A stretch of DNA of 64,000 nt from Tautonia plasticadhaerens (GTDB lineage Bacteria > Planctomycetota > Planctomycetia > Isosphaerales > Isosphaeraceae): positions 3,968,001 through 4,032,000 of the forward strand of contig NZ_CP036426.1 of NCBI RefSeq assembly GCF_007752535.1, given 5' to 3'. The notes below the pieces were generated by a model. The model was not told the origin of the DNA, made no database searches, and saw only the letters and a list, made by a program, of their open reading frames with translations. Every line of letters begins with the position of its first letter. Position 1 is the stretch's first letter. The translations under genes were made by a program, and so were the position numbers. Shown here piece by piece: positions 24,206-32,650 of the stretch.

Positions 24206-26212
24206 TCAGGGAGCCCCCGCCTCCCCCGGCTCGATGAACCAGACGGCGTGCCGGTCGTCCTCATAGAGCAGCGTGCCGGGCCCGTCCGCCCGGAGCCAGT
24301 CGAGGGCAGGGGGGGGGCCGCCCGGGGCGGCCGGGCCGCCTCCGGGCTCGTACCTCGGCCCCCGGCGGTCGAAGTGGATCGCCAGCGGCCGGCCCAGGGC
24401 GAGCAGCTCGTCGAGGACGAGGCGGAGGGCCTCCGGATCCGACTCGGTCGCCAGGCGGTCGATCAGCCCGAGCCGGCGGTCGAACTCCCCGGCCGGGTAG
24501 GCGCGGAGGTCGACCAGGTTGTACCGGCCCGCCTCCTCGTACCCGGCCCGGGTGGTCATCTCGCCCCGGTCGGCCGGCACGAGCAGCGATCGGGCCGCGA
24601 AGGGGAACGGATGGTGCCGGGTCCGGTCGGTCACCAGGATGGTCGAGGGCGGGGTCCGTTCCCGGACGGCCCTCGTCCAGCCGGCGTCCGATTCGGAGGG
24701 ATCCAGGTCCAGCCAGAAGGACCGCTCGACCATCCGGGGTCCGGACCCCGCGTGGGGGGCCTGGTGCGCCCCGAGGCGGAAGCCGTGGTGGATCGCGATC
24801 GCCTGCGTCCCGAGCAGCAGGGCGGCGACCGCGGCCCAGCTCGCCCTCGGGGCGCGGCGGGTCAGGCCGTCGAAGGCCAGGCCGGCCAAAACTCCCAGGG
24901 GGATGATCGCGCAGAAGAGGAACTTGTACTCGACCGGGTTGGAGACCCCCAGCCGGAGGACGGCATAGAGCGCGGCGGAGCCGATCGCCGTCCCGGCCAG
25001 CACCAGCATCGGCGCCCGACGCTGCCGGGCCGTCCGGAGCAGGAGGAGCGCCGCCGGCGCCGCGGGCACCGCGAGGGCGAGCGTGCCCCTTATGAGCTTG
25101 GAGAGGAGCGGGCGGGGTGAGAGCACCACCTGGGCGGACGGCGCCGTCAGCTCCCGGGTGATCCACTCCAGGAATCCGAGCGAGGCCAGGCCGGCCGCCG
25201 CCAGGGCGAGGGTCAGCCGGAGCGCATCCCCCTTGCCGTATCCGGGCAGGTCCTTGGACAGGGGGAGGAGCATCAGCAGTAGCAGGACCCCGCCGGGCAG
25301 GGCCGCCGCCGGGAGGATCGTGGTGTAGGTCAGCCCCACGGTGAGCACCAGGGCCCCGATCAGCAGCGGGAGGGACCGGAGCCGCTCGATCGACGCCCGG
25401 ACGGCCACGAAGACCAGGCCGCTGTAGGCCGCCAGCCCGAAGGGCATCACCTGGAGCTGGTAGAACTTGTCCAGGAACGGCCCCGTCCGCTTCTCGCCGA
25501 ATCGGTTGGCGATCTGGCTCGCCCGGGACCGATCCCCCTCCAGCACCCCCCAGGAGGTGGCGAGGAGGTTGCCGCCCAGGCCGATCAGGCCCACCGCCAG
25601 CACGGCCGACGCCCGGGACCCCCCGAGCCCCCGGACCGCCAGGTACCACAGGGCGACGCAGGCCAGCAGCAACGCCGGCTGGATTGCGCAGAACAGCAGC
25701 GTCGGCGGCACGTCGGAGACCCACCCCACGACCGCGAAGTACAGGTGCCCGAGCCACGGGTAGGCCAGCGGCAGCCCGGCCATCTGGGCCTCCTCCGGGG
25801 CGATCGGGCCGGGCCGGGCCAGGGTGTAGATGACGTCCACCTGCATCAGGTTGTGCCAGGCGAGCGTCCGCATGGGCGTCCACCGCCAGGGGAAGACGAG
25901 GTAGGCCATCAGCACCGCCATCACGCCTAAGATCGCCGGCCACTCTCCCCGATCGGCCGCCAGGACTGGCCGGGAGGACCTCCGCCAGATCAGGACCAAC
26001 GCCGGCAGGTTCAGCACCAGGGCGGCCCAGGACGCCGGGGAGAACCCCACGCCCAGCAGCTCCAGCCCGATCACCTGCGCGGGCAGGACCAGCGGCGAGA
26101 GGACCACGGCCAAGGCCAGCCGGGCCGACCACGGGATCTCCAGCCGCCTCGGGCCGAAGGCGACCCAGGCCCCGGGCAGGACCATCAGGAGCGGGATGGC
26201 GAGCAGTCTCAT
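24206..26212 (-). CDS. polytopic membrane protein, glycosyltransferase-like (unassigned)
   Basis: A 668-residue protein. ATG 26212 has GAGGA 8-9 bases upstream; a start at 26245 would add 11 residues. About a dozen hydrophobic segments fill the first 450 residues (MRLLAIPLLMVLPGAWVAFG, LALAVVLSPLVLPAQVIGLE, ILGVMAVLMAYLVFPW and others). A luminal loop has MRTLAWHNLMQVDVIYTLAR and LPLAYPWLGHLYFAV. The C-terminal 200 residues are soluble (RSFWLDLDPSESDAGWTRAV, PPSTILVTDRTRHHPFPFAA). The layout resembles GT-C-type or DUF2298-like membrane glycosyltransferases that use lipid-linked sugars, but no catalytic Asp-Asp motif could be confirmed. It follows a GT2 gene on the same strand, so both may act on the same cell-surface glycan. 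Confidence 0.7.
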   Translation of the reverse strand: MRLLAIPLLMVLPGAWVAFGPRRLEIPWSARLALAVVLSPLVLPAQVIGLELLGVGFSPASWAALVLNLPALVLIWRRSSRPVLAADRGEWPAILGVMAVLMAYLVFPWRWTPMRTLAWHNLMQVDVIYTLARPGPIAPEEAQMAGLPLAYPWLGHLYFAVVGWVSDVPPTLLFCAIQPALLLACVALWYLAVRGLGGSRASAVLAVGLIGLGGNLLATSWGVLEGDRSRASQIANRFGEKRTGPFLDKFYQLQVMPFGLAAYSGLVFVAVRASIERLRSLPLLIGALVLTVGLTYTTILPAAALPGGVLLLLMLLPLSKDLPGYGKGDALRLTLALAAAGLASLGFLEWITRELTAPSAQVVLSPRPLLSKLIRGTLALAVPAAPAALLLLRTARQRRAPMLVLAGTAIGSAALYAVLRLGVSNPVEYKFLFCAIIPLGVLAGLAFDGLTRRAPRASWAAVAALLLGTQAIAIHHGFRLGAHQAPHAGSGPRMVERSFWLDLDPSESDAGWTRAVRERTPPSTILVTDRTRHHPFPFAARSLLVPADRGEMTTRAGYEEAGRYNLVDLRAYPAGEFDRRLGLIDRLATESDPEALRLVLDELLALGRPLAIHFDRRGPRYEPGGGPAAPGGPPPALDWLRADGPGTLLYEDDRHAVWFIEPGEAGAP

Positions 26213-26293
26213 CCGGGCGGGTCCTCGACGAGGGGGGCGGTGCACGCCCGGGGGTTCGGCGGGAGGCAGTCGGGTGCGAGTCCCGCGGCGGAT

Positions 26294-27301
26294 TCACGCG
26301 GTGTAGATCAACTCGAGCATCTTCAGGGCGACCCGGGTCGCCTTGACCTTGTTCGACCCGACCCCCTTCGACTCCCCCAGCCGGGCCCGGAAGTAGACCG
26401 GGATCTCGATGACCCGCATGTCCCGCTTCAACGCCTCGATGAACATGTGGGGGGAGAAGTGGTTCCCCTTGACCCGGAGGTGCCCGGCCAGCCGGCGGTA
26501 GGACTCGACCCGGATCGCCCGGTAGGTGCAGCCCATGTCGGTGAGCCGGGTGCCCCAGAAGCGGGTCTGCACCAGCTTGGCGACGATCTGGTTGCCCGGG
26601 TTCAGCAGCCAGTCCATCTGCGTCACCGAGTCGCGCAGCTCCTGGGTGGCCCGGGTGCCCAGCACGAGGTCGCAGTTCTCCAGGTAGGCGAGGAACTTCT
26701 TCACGTCGTGGGCCGAGAAGGTCATGTCCCCCTCGCAGAGGACGACGACGTCGGCCCCCTCGGCCGCCTCGGCCAGCGCCCTCATGCAGCAGGAGCCGTA
26801 GCCGGGGACGGTCTCGATGACCACCGCGTCGGCGCCGGCCTCGGCGGCGACCCGGGCCGTGTCGTCGGTCGAGTTGTTGTCGACCACGACGACCTTGTGG
26901 ACCTCGGGGCACGCCTTGAACTCCCGGACCGCCGGCCCGATCGCCTCCCGGTCGTTCCAGGCCGTCAGGCCGACGTGGACCCTGGCCCCCCCGAGCGAAC
27001 GGTAGGAGGCGTCCCGGGGGGGCAACAGCCGCCGGTGCATGACGAACAACTGCCAGAACGCGACGCCGCCGAACAACGCCGCGCCGATCAGGATTCCCCG
27101 GTGCACGGCCAGGAACCCGGGATCCTCCCCCAGCGGCGTGAGCAGCCAGAGCATCGAGGTGGCGGCGTACAGGCCGGCCGTCGCGAGGGCGCCGGTCACG
27201 CTCCAGAGGGTGAAGCGGCCGATCCATGGGGCCCATCCCCTCGAGACGCCCGCCGGGCGGGATGCCTCGCGAGGCAGGGTGATCTCTTTGCGTCGTGTCA
27301 T
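26294..27301 (-). CDS. family 2 glycosyltransferase with N-terminal membrane helices
   Basis: A 335-residue protein from ATG 27301. Two hydrophobic segments come first (WSVTGALATAGLYAATSMLW and GILIGAALFGGVAFWQLFVM), then a GT-A domain: VHVGLTAWNDREAIGPAVRE, HKVVVVDNNSTDDTARVAAE, EGADVVVLCEGDMTFSAHDV (metal-binding EGD in place of DxD), GNHFSPHMFIEALKRDMRVI and PVYFRARLGESKGVGSNKVK. The pattern is that of dolichol-phosphate-mannose-synthase-type GT2 enzymes, which put a sugar on a polyprenyl phosphate or a glycan. It is 81 bp upstream of the polytopic protein and probably cotranscribed. Confidence 0.88.
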   Translation of the reverse strand: MTRRKEITLPREASRPAGVSRGWAPWIGRFTLWSVTGALATAGLYAATSMLWLLTPLGEDPGFLAVHRGILIGAALFGGVAFWQLFVMHRRLLPPRDASYRSLGGARVHVGLTAWNDREAIGPAVREFKACPEVHKVVVVDNNSTDDTARVAAEAGADAVVIETVPGYGSCCMRALAEAAEGADVVVLCEGDMTFSAHDVKKFLAYLENCDLVLGTRATQELRDSVTQMDWLLNPGNQIVAKLVQTRFWGTRLTDMGCTYRAIRVESYRRLAGHLRVKGNHFSPHMFIEALKRDMRVIEIPVYFRARLGESKGVGSNKVKATRVALKMLELIYTA

Positions 27302-27626
27302 GGGACGTCGGGCGGTACTCTGGCGGGTGACGGATCGAGGGCACTTCTTCGGGCGGGCCGAGATGGAGCCTACGATATCGAGCGGCGTGGCCGAACCGCA
27401 ACTAGAGCCAAACAAGGCCGATGGCGATGTCGGCCGTCGCGAGCGCCCCCCGCAGTTGGTGATCGCCTCGTCCCGGCGGGCCTGCTCGATCGGGGTCGCC
27501 GGGACGGAGTCCCCGGACGAGGGCCGGTCGGCACGGGGCGTGCTCCCGATTCTGCCCCCCGGCGAGCCCGAGGGGCCGACCGGCCCCGATCGCCGTCCCC
27601 CCGATCCCCGAACCGATCGAGTGCCG
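27302..27626. other. divergent intergenic region upstream of the GT2 gene
   Basis: 325 bp without a supported gene. On the minus strand TTGCGG and TATCGT, 18 bases apart near 27370-27400, could be a weak promoter for the GT2 gene. Nothing else stands out. Confidence 0.35.
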
Positions 27627-27854
27627 ATGTCCCTCGGATTGCAAGTGGCGGCGCCGGTGTTCGCCATCCTGGGAGTGACCCTGATCGCCCTGCGGTGGAG
27701 CGTCGCCCGGGGATGCCTCCTGGCTTCGAACCGGGCGTTCGGGACGCGGTTCTCCCTCGACGGCAAGGACGCGAGCCGGGGGAGGACGGTCGTCCTGACG
27801 GCGGCGGCGGCCCTGATCGTCGCGTCGATCTCCATCCTTTACGGCCTGTTCTGA
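27627..27854 (+). CDS. small two-helix membrane protein
   Basis: A 75-residue frame from ATG 27627: MSLGLQVAAPVFAILGVTLI, a basic middle (NRAFGTRFSLDGKDASRGRT) and VVLTAAAALIVASISILYGL at the end. Two membrane helices with a positive loop point to an inner-membrane protein. No family is recognised. The hydrophobic pattern is unlikely by chance, but no ribosome site is obvious, so certainty is moderate. Confidence 0.5.
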   Translation: MSLGLQVAAPVFAILGVTLIALRWSVARGCLLASNRAFGTRFSLDGKDASRGRTVVLTAAAALIVASISILYGLF

Positions 27855-27908
27855 GCCGAGCCGGGCCGGTCGGGATCGTGCCCCGGGCCCGGGAGGCCGG
27901 CCGGCCGA

Positions 27909-28979
27909 TCAGCCGCCGAGCCAGGCGTCCCGGTGCTCGGCGACGAAGGCGTCGTCGTTCAGCTCGGGGTAGCTGCGGTAGACGCGGTCGATCTCGTCGA
28001 GCTGGCCGGGGCTGGGCCCTTCGTCCGGATCCAGGCACCAGAGCCCTTCGAGCAGCCCCTGGCGCCGGAGGACCTCGTGCAGCCCGGCGATGCAGCCCTT
28101 GAAGCCGTTGGCGGCGTCGAAGAAGGCGGCGTTGGCGTCGGTCACGGGGGCGGACAGGCGGATCAGGTCGGTCGGGATCCGATCGGCCCCGGCGGCGGCG
28201 TGGCAGGCGTCGAGCAGCTCCACCGCCTTGCTCGTCCAGACGGCCCAGTGCCCGAGCAGGCCCCCCACGAATCGGCGCTCGACCCAACCCCCGCCGACCC
28301 GGACGCGGAAGGGCGTGACCAGATCCAGGACGATCTGGTCGTCATTGCCCGTATACAGGGCCAGATCGTCCCTCCCCGACTCGGCCACCGCCCGGACCAC
28401 GTCCAGGGTCCGGTAGCGGTCGAACGGGGCGACCTTGATGGCGACGGCCGCCTCCAGCCCGGCGAATTCCCTCCAGAAGCGGTGCGAGAGGTCCGGCCCG
28501 CCGACGGCCCGCTGCAGGTAGAAGCCGACGATCGGGAGCACCTCCCCCACCGCCCGGCAGTGGTCGAGCCGGGCCCGGTCGTCGTCCCGGGCCAGGGCCG
28601 CCAGGCTGAGCAGGCCCGCGTGGTAGCCGAGCGACCGGAGCATCTCGGCCTCGGCCACCGCCTGCCCGGTCCCCCCGCAGACGCCGCCGACCCGGATCAT
28701 CGGGCGGCCCCTCCGCTCGTCGGCCCGGTCCAGTTCCTCTGCCGCCAGTTCCAGGACGGGCCGGAACAGCCCGTGACGCGGCTCCCGGATGGCGAACTGC
28801 GTGGTGTGCACCCCCACCGCCAGCCCACCGGCCCCGGCGTCGGCGTAGTACCGGCAGAGCGCCCGCTGCCGACGCTCGTCCAGCGTCCGGTCGGCGGTCA
28901 GCGCCAGCGGCATCGCCGGGATGACGGCCCCCCGTCGGAGGGCCTCTCGGATCTCGGGGGGGGGCAGGGGGGCGGGCAT
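27909..28979 (-). CDS. dihydrodipicolinate synthase/N-acetylneuraminate lyase family protein
   Basis: A 356-residue TIM-barrel protein: RRGAVIPAMPLALTADRTLD, YADAGAGGLAVGVHTTQFAI, VLPIVGFYLQRAVGG (Tyr of the family) and AVAIKVAPFDRY with the presumed Schiff-base Lys. It is longer than DapA (about 290) because of a C-terminal extension with NAAFFDAANGFKGCIAGLHE. The family makes or cleaves C-C bonds next to a pyruvate unit. The lysine-pathway enzyme itself is unlikely: the substrate loop differs and the neighbour is an epimerase-fold protein, a pairing seen in planctomycete sugar-acid gene sets. The substrate is not predictable. Confidence 0.83.
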   Translation of the reverse strand: MPAPLPPPEIREALRRGAVIPAMPLALTADRTLDERRQRALCRYYADAGAGGLAVGVHTTQFAIREPRHGLFRPVLELAAEELDRADERRGRPMIRVGGVCGGTGQAVAEAEMLRSLGYHAGLLSLAALARDDDRARLDHCRAVGEVLPIVGFYLQRAVGGPDLSHRFWREFAGLEAAVAIKVAPFDRYRTLDVVRAVAESGRDDLALYTGNDDQIVLDLVTPFRVRVGGGWVERRFVGGLLGHWAVWTSKAVELLDACHAAAGADRIPTDLIRLSAPVTDANAAFFDAANGFKGCIAGLHEVLRRQGLLEGLWCLDPDEGPSPGQLDEIDRVYRSYPELNDDAFVAEHRDAWLGG

Positions 28980-29069
28980 GGGAGGGCCGTGGGTGGGGCG
29001 AGGGGGGAAGTCGGATGACGGATGTCGGAGTTCCGGTCAATCCTCGGCGAACGCGGGCCTCGGGGCGAG

Positions 29070-30239
29070 TCAGAACTGCCCGTCCCGGACCTCGAACCGG
29101 GTCGGCTTGTCGAGCAGCGTGCCACCCCGCCGGAGCCAGTCGGCCACGAGCGCGATCAGGTGGTCGGCGTCGATCCGGGGGGGGCCCATCAGGCGTCCGG
29201 CGAGCGATGCGTCGCTCAGGAGGGCGTCCGGCGCCTCGGTGCCGGTGATCGAGGGCGGCCGGCCGAGCAGCTCGCCGAATCGCTCGGCCACGTCGCGGAC
29301 GCGCAGGACCTCCGGCCCGGTGACGTTGAGCGCGAACGGGGGGCTGGAGGCGTGGTCGAAGGCGTGCAGGGTTATCGCGTTGGCGTCGGCCTGCCAGATG
29401 GCGTTCAGGTGGCCCATCGACACGTCGATCGGCTCCCCCGCCAGCACCTTCCGCCCGATGTCGATGAGCACGCCGTACCGCATCTCGACGGCGTAATTCA
29501 GGCGGATGACGGCGATCGGGATCCCCAGGGTCCGGCTGAAGTGCTCCATGATCCGCTCCCGGCCCACGCAGCTCATGCCGTAGTCGCCCACCGGGCGGAG
29601 CGGGTCCGTCTCGACCGAGCCGCCCCCCGAGACGGGCACCAGCGGATAGACGTTGCCGGTCGAGAAGGCGACGATCCGGCTGCGGCGATACTTCCGGCAG
29701 ACCAGGCCGGGCAGGAAGCAGTTGACGGCCCAGGCGGTCGCCTGGTCCCCCGAGGCGCCGAACTTGAAGGCGGGCATGTGCACCACGTTCGGCGCGTCCG
29801 GCAGCCGGTCGATCTGGTCGGGATCGAGCAGGTCGCACCGGATCGGCTCGATCCCCCGGTCTCGGAGCCAGCCCTCCCGGGAGGGGTCGGAGAAGCGGGC
29901 CACCCCGTACACCGTGCGGTCGACCCCGGCGAGTTCCGACGCCCGCCGGGCCATCCACGCCAAAGTCGGCCCCATCTTGCCCGAGACGCCGAGGACGACC
30001 AGGTCCCCTTCGAGCCGCCCCATCGCCTCGACCACGCCGGGCGTCGGCTCGGAGAGCAGCGAATCGAGGTGGTCCTCGTCTCGGACCGAGTCGAACGAGC
30101 GATGCGAGTCTGGGATCACGGGAGGGCGCCCCTGGCCGTTGGGATCTCGACCGATCGAGCCGTGCGAATCCGACGCGTCGCGACCCGGAGGCCGCCCGGG
30201 GCCGATCGCAGGACGATCCCCTAAACTGATCCGGGGCAT
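29070..30239 (-). CDS. atypical NAD-dependent epimerase/dehydratase
   Basis: A 389-residue protein if started at ATG 30239; no ribosome site is seen there, and a GTG at 30119 would begin nearer the conserved part (HRSFDSVRDEDHLDSLLSEP). The Rossmann core reads LEGDLVVLGVSGKMGPTLAW (dinucleotide site), PIRCDLLDPDQIDRLPDAPN, VVHMPAFKFGASG, FSTGNVYPLVPVSGG and DYGMSCVGRERIMEHF. In the last, Tyr is kept but the catalytic Lys of the YxxxK pair is replaced by Cys. The family is extended SDR; chemistry may differ from ordinary sugar epimerases. It lies 90 bp upstream of the DapA-family gene on the same strand. Confidence 0.8.
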   Translation of the reverse strand: MPRISLGDRPAIGPGRPPGRDASDSHGSIGRDPNGQGRPPVIPDSHRSFDSVRDEDHLDSLLSEPTPGVVEAMGRLEGDLVVLGVSGKMGPTLAWMARRASELAGVDRTVYGVARFSDPSREGWLRDRGIEPIRCDLLDPDQIDRLPDAPNVVHMPAFKFGASGDQATAWAVNCFLPGLVCRKYRRSRIVAFSTGNVYPLVPVSGGGSVETDPLRPVGDYGMSCVGRERIMEHFSRTLGIPIAVIRLNYAVEMRYGVLIDIGRKVLAGEPIDVSMGHLNAIWQADANAITLHAFDHASSPPFALNVTGPEVLRVRDVAERFGELLGRPPSITGTEAPDALLSDASLAGRLMGPPRIDADHLIALVADWLRRGGTLLDKPTRFEVRDGQF

Positions 30240-30315
30240 CGGCCGAGTCAAGGGAGCGGGCCGGTCGCCGTCGGGATCGACGCCAGTCGCCCGGCCCCGG
30301 CGAGCCCGGCGAGGC

Positions 30316-31359
30316 CTATCCCCCAGATTCGGCCCCGAACAGGTCGTCCGGGGTGCGGATCCGCCCGGCCCGGGCCTCGTCGAGGAAGCGGGAGAGCGGC
30401 CGGGCGATCGTGGTCGAGCTGTCGCCGAGCACTCGCTCGGGGTGGTCGATCTCCCGGGTGCTGGTGCGGACGATCAGGGCCCCCTCGGCCCGGGGGAGGC
30501 GTTCGAGGTTGGCGAGGTAGGCGTCGAATCGGCCGGCCCGGAGCAGGAAGAACTCGACGTCGGAGACGTAGAGCACCGACACGGGCAGCCCCCTTTCGCG
30601 GAGCCACTCGGCCAGCCGGGGCAGGGCGCCGTCCCCGGCGAGGTCGGCGACGAGGGGGAGGACGCGGTCGAGCCGCTGGGCGTCCCGGACGGCCCGGTAG
30701 GCCTCCTCGGTCGCTAGCAGGTGGGCGGGGCGCCCGTCGCGGTCGGGCGTGCGGATCAATTCGCCGAAGGTCGGGTAGATCGGCAGGGCGAGGAATCGGG
30801 CGCCCATCCCCGGGCCGGCGACCCGCGCCTGGATCGTCGCCAGGTCGTCCCACTCCCGCTCGCCGAGCACCCCGAGCGGCCGGAGCAGGGCGGTCACCTC
30901 GGCCCTCGTCCGCCCCAGCAGGGGTTCGTCGAACGGCGAGGCCTCGAACGCCCCGACGAGCTGATCGGCCGTCGGGTCGGCGGCCATCGGCCCCGGCCGA
31001 CGGCAGGTGAGCCGGGTGAGGTAGGACACCCGGTCGTCCGAGAGCATGAACAACGCCTTGTGCAGCAGGTGCAGCCTCAGGTTGCGCCGGCGGTAGTCGA
31101 GCACGAAGGCGAGGGAGGGGTCGCAGTGGGCGACGTAGGTGAAGTTCTGGTCCGGCCCGACGCCGAGGTAGACTCCCCCCGGGGCGGCCCGGCGTCCCAG
31201 CTCGCCGCAGGGCCGGGGGAAGGAGTCCTCGTTGGTCAGGAAGTTGTCGCCATGCGGGCCCTGCTCGGGTTCCGACAGCGTCCGGATGACCTCGGCGAAG
31301 GTCGCGTCGCGGCCGGGGAATCCGATCTCCTGCAATCGGCCGGGGTGGTTCACGCTCAT
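30316..31359 (-). CDS. conserved protein of unknown function, last gene of the hyp set
   Basis: A 347-residue soluble protein: FLTNEDSFPRPCGELGRR, GGVYLGVGPDQNFTYVAHCD, LAFVLDYRRRNLRLHLLHKA, LFMLSDDRVSYLTRLTCRRP and VSVLYVSDVEFFLLRAGRFD. It resembles a widespread bacterial family without an assigned role; GxGPDQNF followed by FVLDYRRRN recalls a Rossmann-type nucleotide or SAM site, but this is conjecture. It starts 44 bp after the hypB stop on the same strand and so is probably cotranscribed with the hydrogenase maturation genes. I know of no established link between the family and hydrogenases. Confidence 0.7.
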   Translation of the reverse strand: MSVNHPGRLQEIGFPGRDATFAEVIRTLSEPEQGPHGDNFLTNEDSFPRPCGELGRRAAPGGVYLGVGPDQNFTYVAHCDPSLAFVLDYRRRNLRLHLLHKALFMLSDDRVSYLTRLTCRRPGPMAADPTADQLVGAFEASPFDEPLLGRTRAEVTALLRPLGVLGEREWDDLATIQARVAGPGMGARFLALPIYPTFGELIRTPDRDGRPAHLLATEEAYRAVRDAQRLDRVLPLVADLAGDGALPRLAEWLRERGLPVSVLYVSDVEFFLLRAGRFDAYLANLERLPRAEGALIVRTSTREIDHPERVLGDSSTTIARPLSRFLDEARAGRIRTPDDLFGAESGG

Positions 31360-31402
31360 GGCTCCGTACGGCCCGGGGGTCCGGTGGCCACCGGCAGGCG
31401 CA

Positions 31403-32080
31403 TCATCCGAGTGCCCCGGAGCGCCGGGCCGAGAGGGCGTCCAGCCAGCGGTCCAGTCCCTCGCCGGTCTTGGCCGAGACCTCGAAGATCGCCATGCCGG
31501 GCCTCACGGACTCGACGCCCCGATGCGCGGCCTCGGCGTCGAACTCCACGGCCGGGGCGAGGTCCGTCTTGGTGATGATCGCCTCGTCCGCGGTGTGGAA
31601 GATCGTGGGATACTTCAGGGGCTTGTCCTCCCCCTCGGTCACGGAGAAGAGCACCAGGCGGAGATCCTCGCCGAGGTCGAAGGTCGAGGGGCAGACGAGG
31701 TTGCCGACGTTCTCGATGAACAGGTAATCCAGCTCCTCCAGCCTCCAGCCGTCGAGGGCGGCCGAGACCATCGCCGCGTCCAGGTGGCAGACCGTCCCGG
31801 TGGTGATCTGCCGGACGGGTGCCCGGCTGCGGGCCAGGCGGCGGGCGTCGTTGTCGGTGGCCAGGTCGCCCACGAGCGCGGCGACCCGGAGGCCGTCGCG
31901 GACGCGGAGCGTCGTCAGGACCCGCTCCAGGAACGCCGTCTTGCCCGAGCCCGGGCCGGAGACGAGGCTGACCACGTACACCCCCGCCTCCCGGAAGCGG
32001 GAGCGGAGCCCTCGGGCGACGAGGTCGTTCTGCTTGAGCACCCGATGCCGGACCTGGACCAGGCGGGGCGGTGTCGTCAT
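31403..32080 (-). CDS. hypB: hydrogenase nickel-insertion GTPase HypB
   Basis: A 225-residue GTPase that with HypA delivers Ni to the hydrogenase large subunit. LVSGPGSGKTAFLERVL is the P-loop, VGDLATDNDARRL the switch region with the metal-binding loop, FIENVGNLVCPSTFDLG the Walker-B/Cys segment and AIITKTDLAPAV the base-specificity motif (usually NKxD, here TKTD). The N-terminal His-rich tail of some HypBs is absent, so it should not store Ni. Its start overlaps the hypA stop by 4 bp (ATGA). Confidence 0.95.
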   Translation of the reverse strand: MTTPPRLVQVRHRVLKQNDLVARGLRSRFREAGVYVVSLVSGPGSGKTAFLERVLTTLRVRDGLRVAALVGDLATDNDARRLARSRAPVRQITTGTVCHLDAAMVSAALDGWRLEELDYLFIENVGNLVCPSTFDLGEDLRLVLFSVTEGEDKPLKYPTIFHTADEAIITKTDLAPAVEFDAEAAHRGVESVRPGMAIFEVSAKTGEGLDRWLDALSARRSGALG

Positions 32081-32424
32081 GGCTCCACCTCGAGGGCGAC
32101 GACCTCGAGTTCCCGGCCGCGGACGACGTGCGAGGCCGGGCCCCCGCACTCGGCGCAGCGGAGATGCCTGATCGACGCCACCGGGCGTTCGGCGTCGCAG
32201 GACGGGCAGAAGGCGACGAGCGGGACCGCCTCGAAGACCAGGCTGGTCTCCCCGAAGGGGGTCCCCTCGCGGGCCAGCTCGAAGGCCGATCGCAAGGCCT
32301 CCTCGACGACGCCCGAGAGCGGGCCGAACCTAAGATGGATGGCGAGGACCCGGGCGCCGTCGAGGCGGGCGGCCTCCTCCGAGGCGGCGTCGAGGATGGC
32401 CAGGGCGATGGAGAGCTCGTGCAT
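32077..32424 (-). CDS. hypA: hydrogenase maturation nickel chaperone HypA
   Basis: A 115-residue protein. MHELSIALAILDAASEEA carries the N-terminal Met-His-Glu nickel site; RFGPLSGVVEEALRSAFELA is the family core; CPSC at 82-ish and CAEC further on are the zinc hairpin. Length is normal. It is separated from hypE by 226 bp with no gene, the only sizeable gap among the hyp genes, so a second promoter for hypAB is possible. Confidence 0.95.
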   Translation of the reverse strand: MHELSIALAILDAASEEAARLDGARVLAIHLRFGPLSGVVEEALRSAFELAREGTPFGETSLVFEAVPLVAFCPSCDAERPVASIRHLRCAECGGPASHVVRGRELEVVALEVEP

Positions 32425-32650
32425 GTCCCGACTCCGGTCATGGCCGACGCGGCCCGGCCCGACGCCGACGCGGCCCCCGCGTCCTCGGGCGGCCCGGCGA
32501 CGCGGGAACGGACGACGACGCCGGCGGGAGTCCCGGGAGGGTGAGCACCTCCAGGGCGGTTCGTTCGGTCTTGCCATCCCTCCCCCCCTCCCTCGCCCCC
32601 GGTCGGGCCCGCGCCCCCCGTACCCGGGGCGACCGGTCCCCCGGGCCCGA

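Noticed and set aside
27039-27626. Long N-terminal extension of the small membrane protein on the plus strand
   Set aside because: It overlaps the GT2 gene antisense and has no conserved sequence; the hydrophobic part alone, from 27627, is plausible.
27909-28979. Lysine-pathway dapA
   Set aside because: Longer than DapA, different substrate loops, and paired with an epimerase-fold gene and not with lysine genes.
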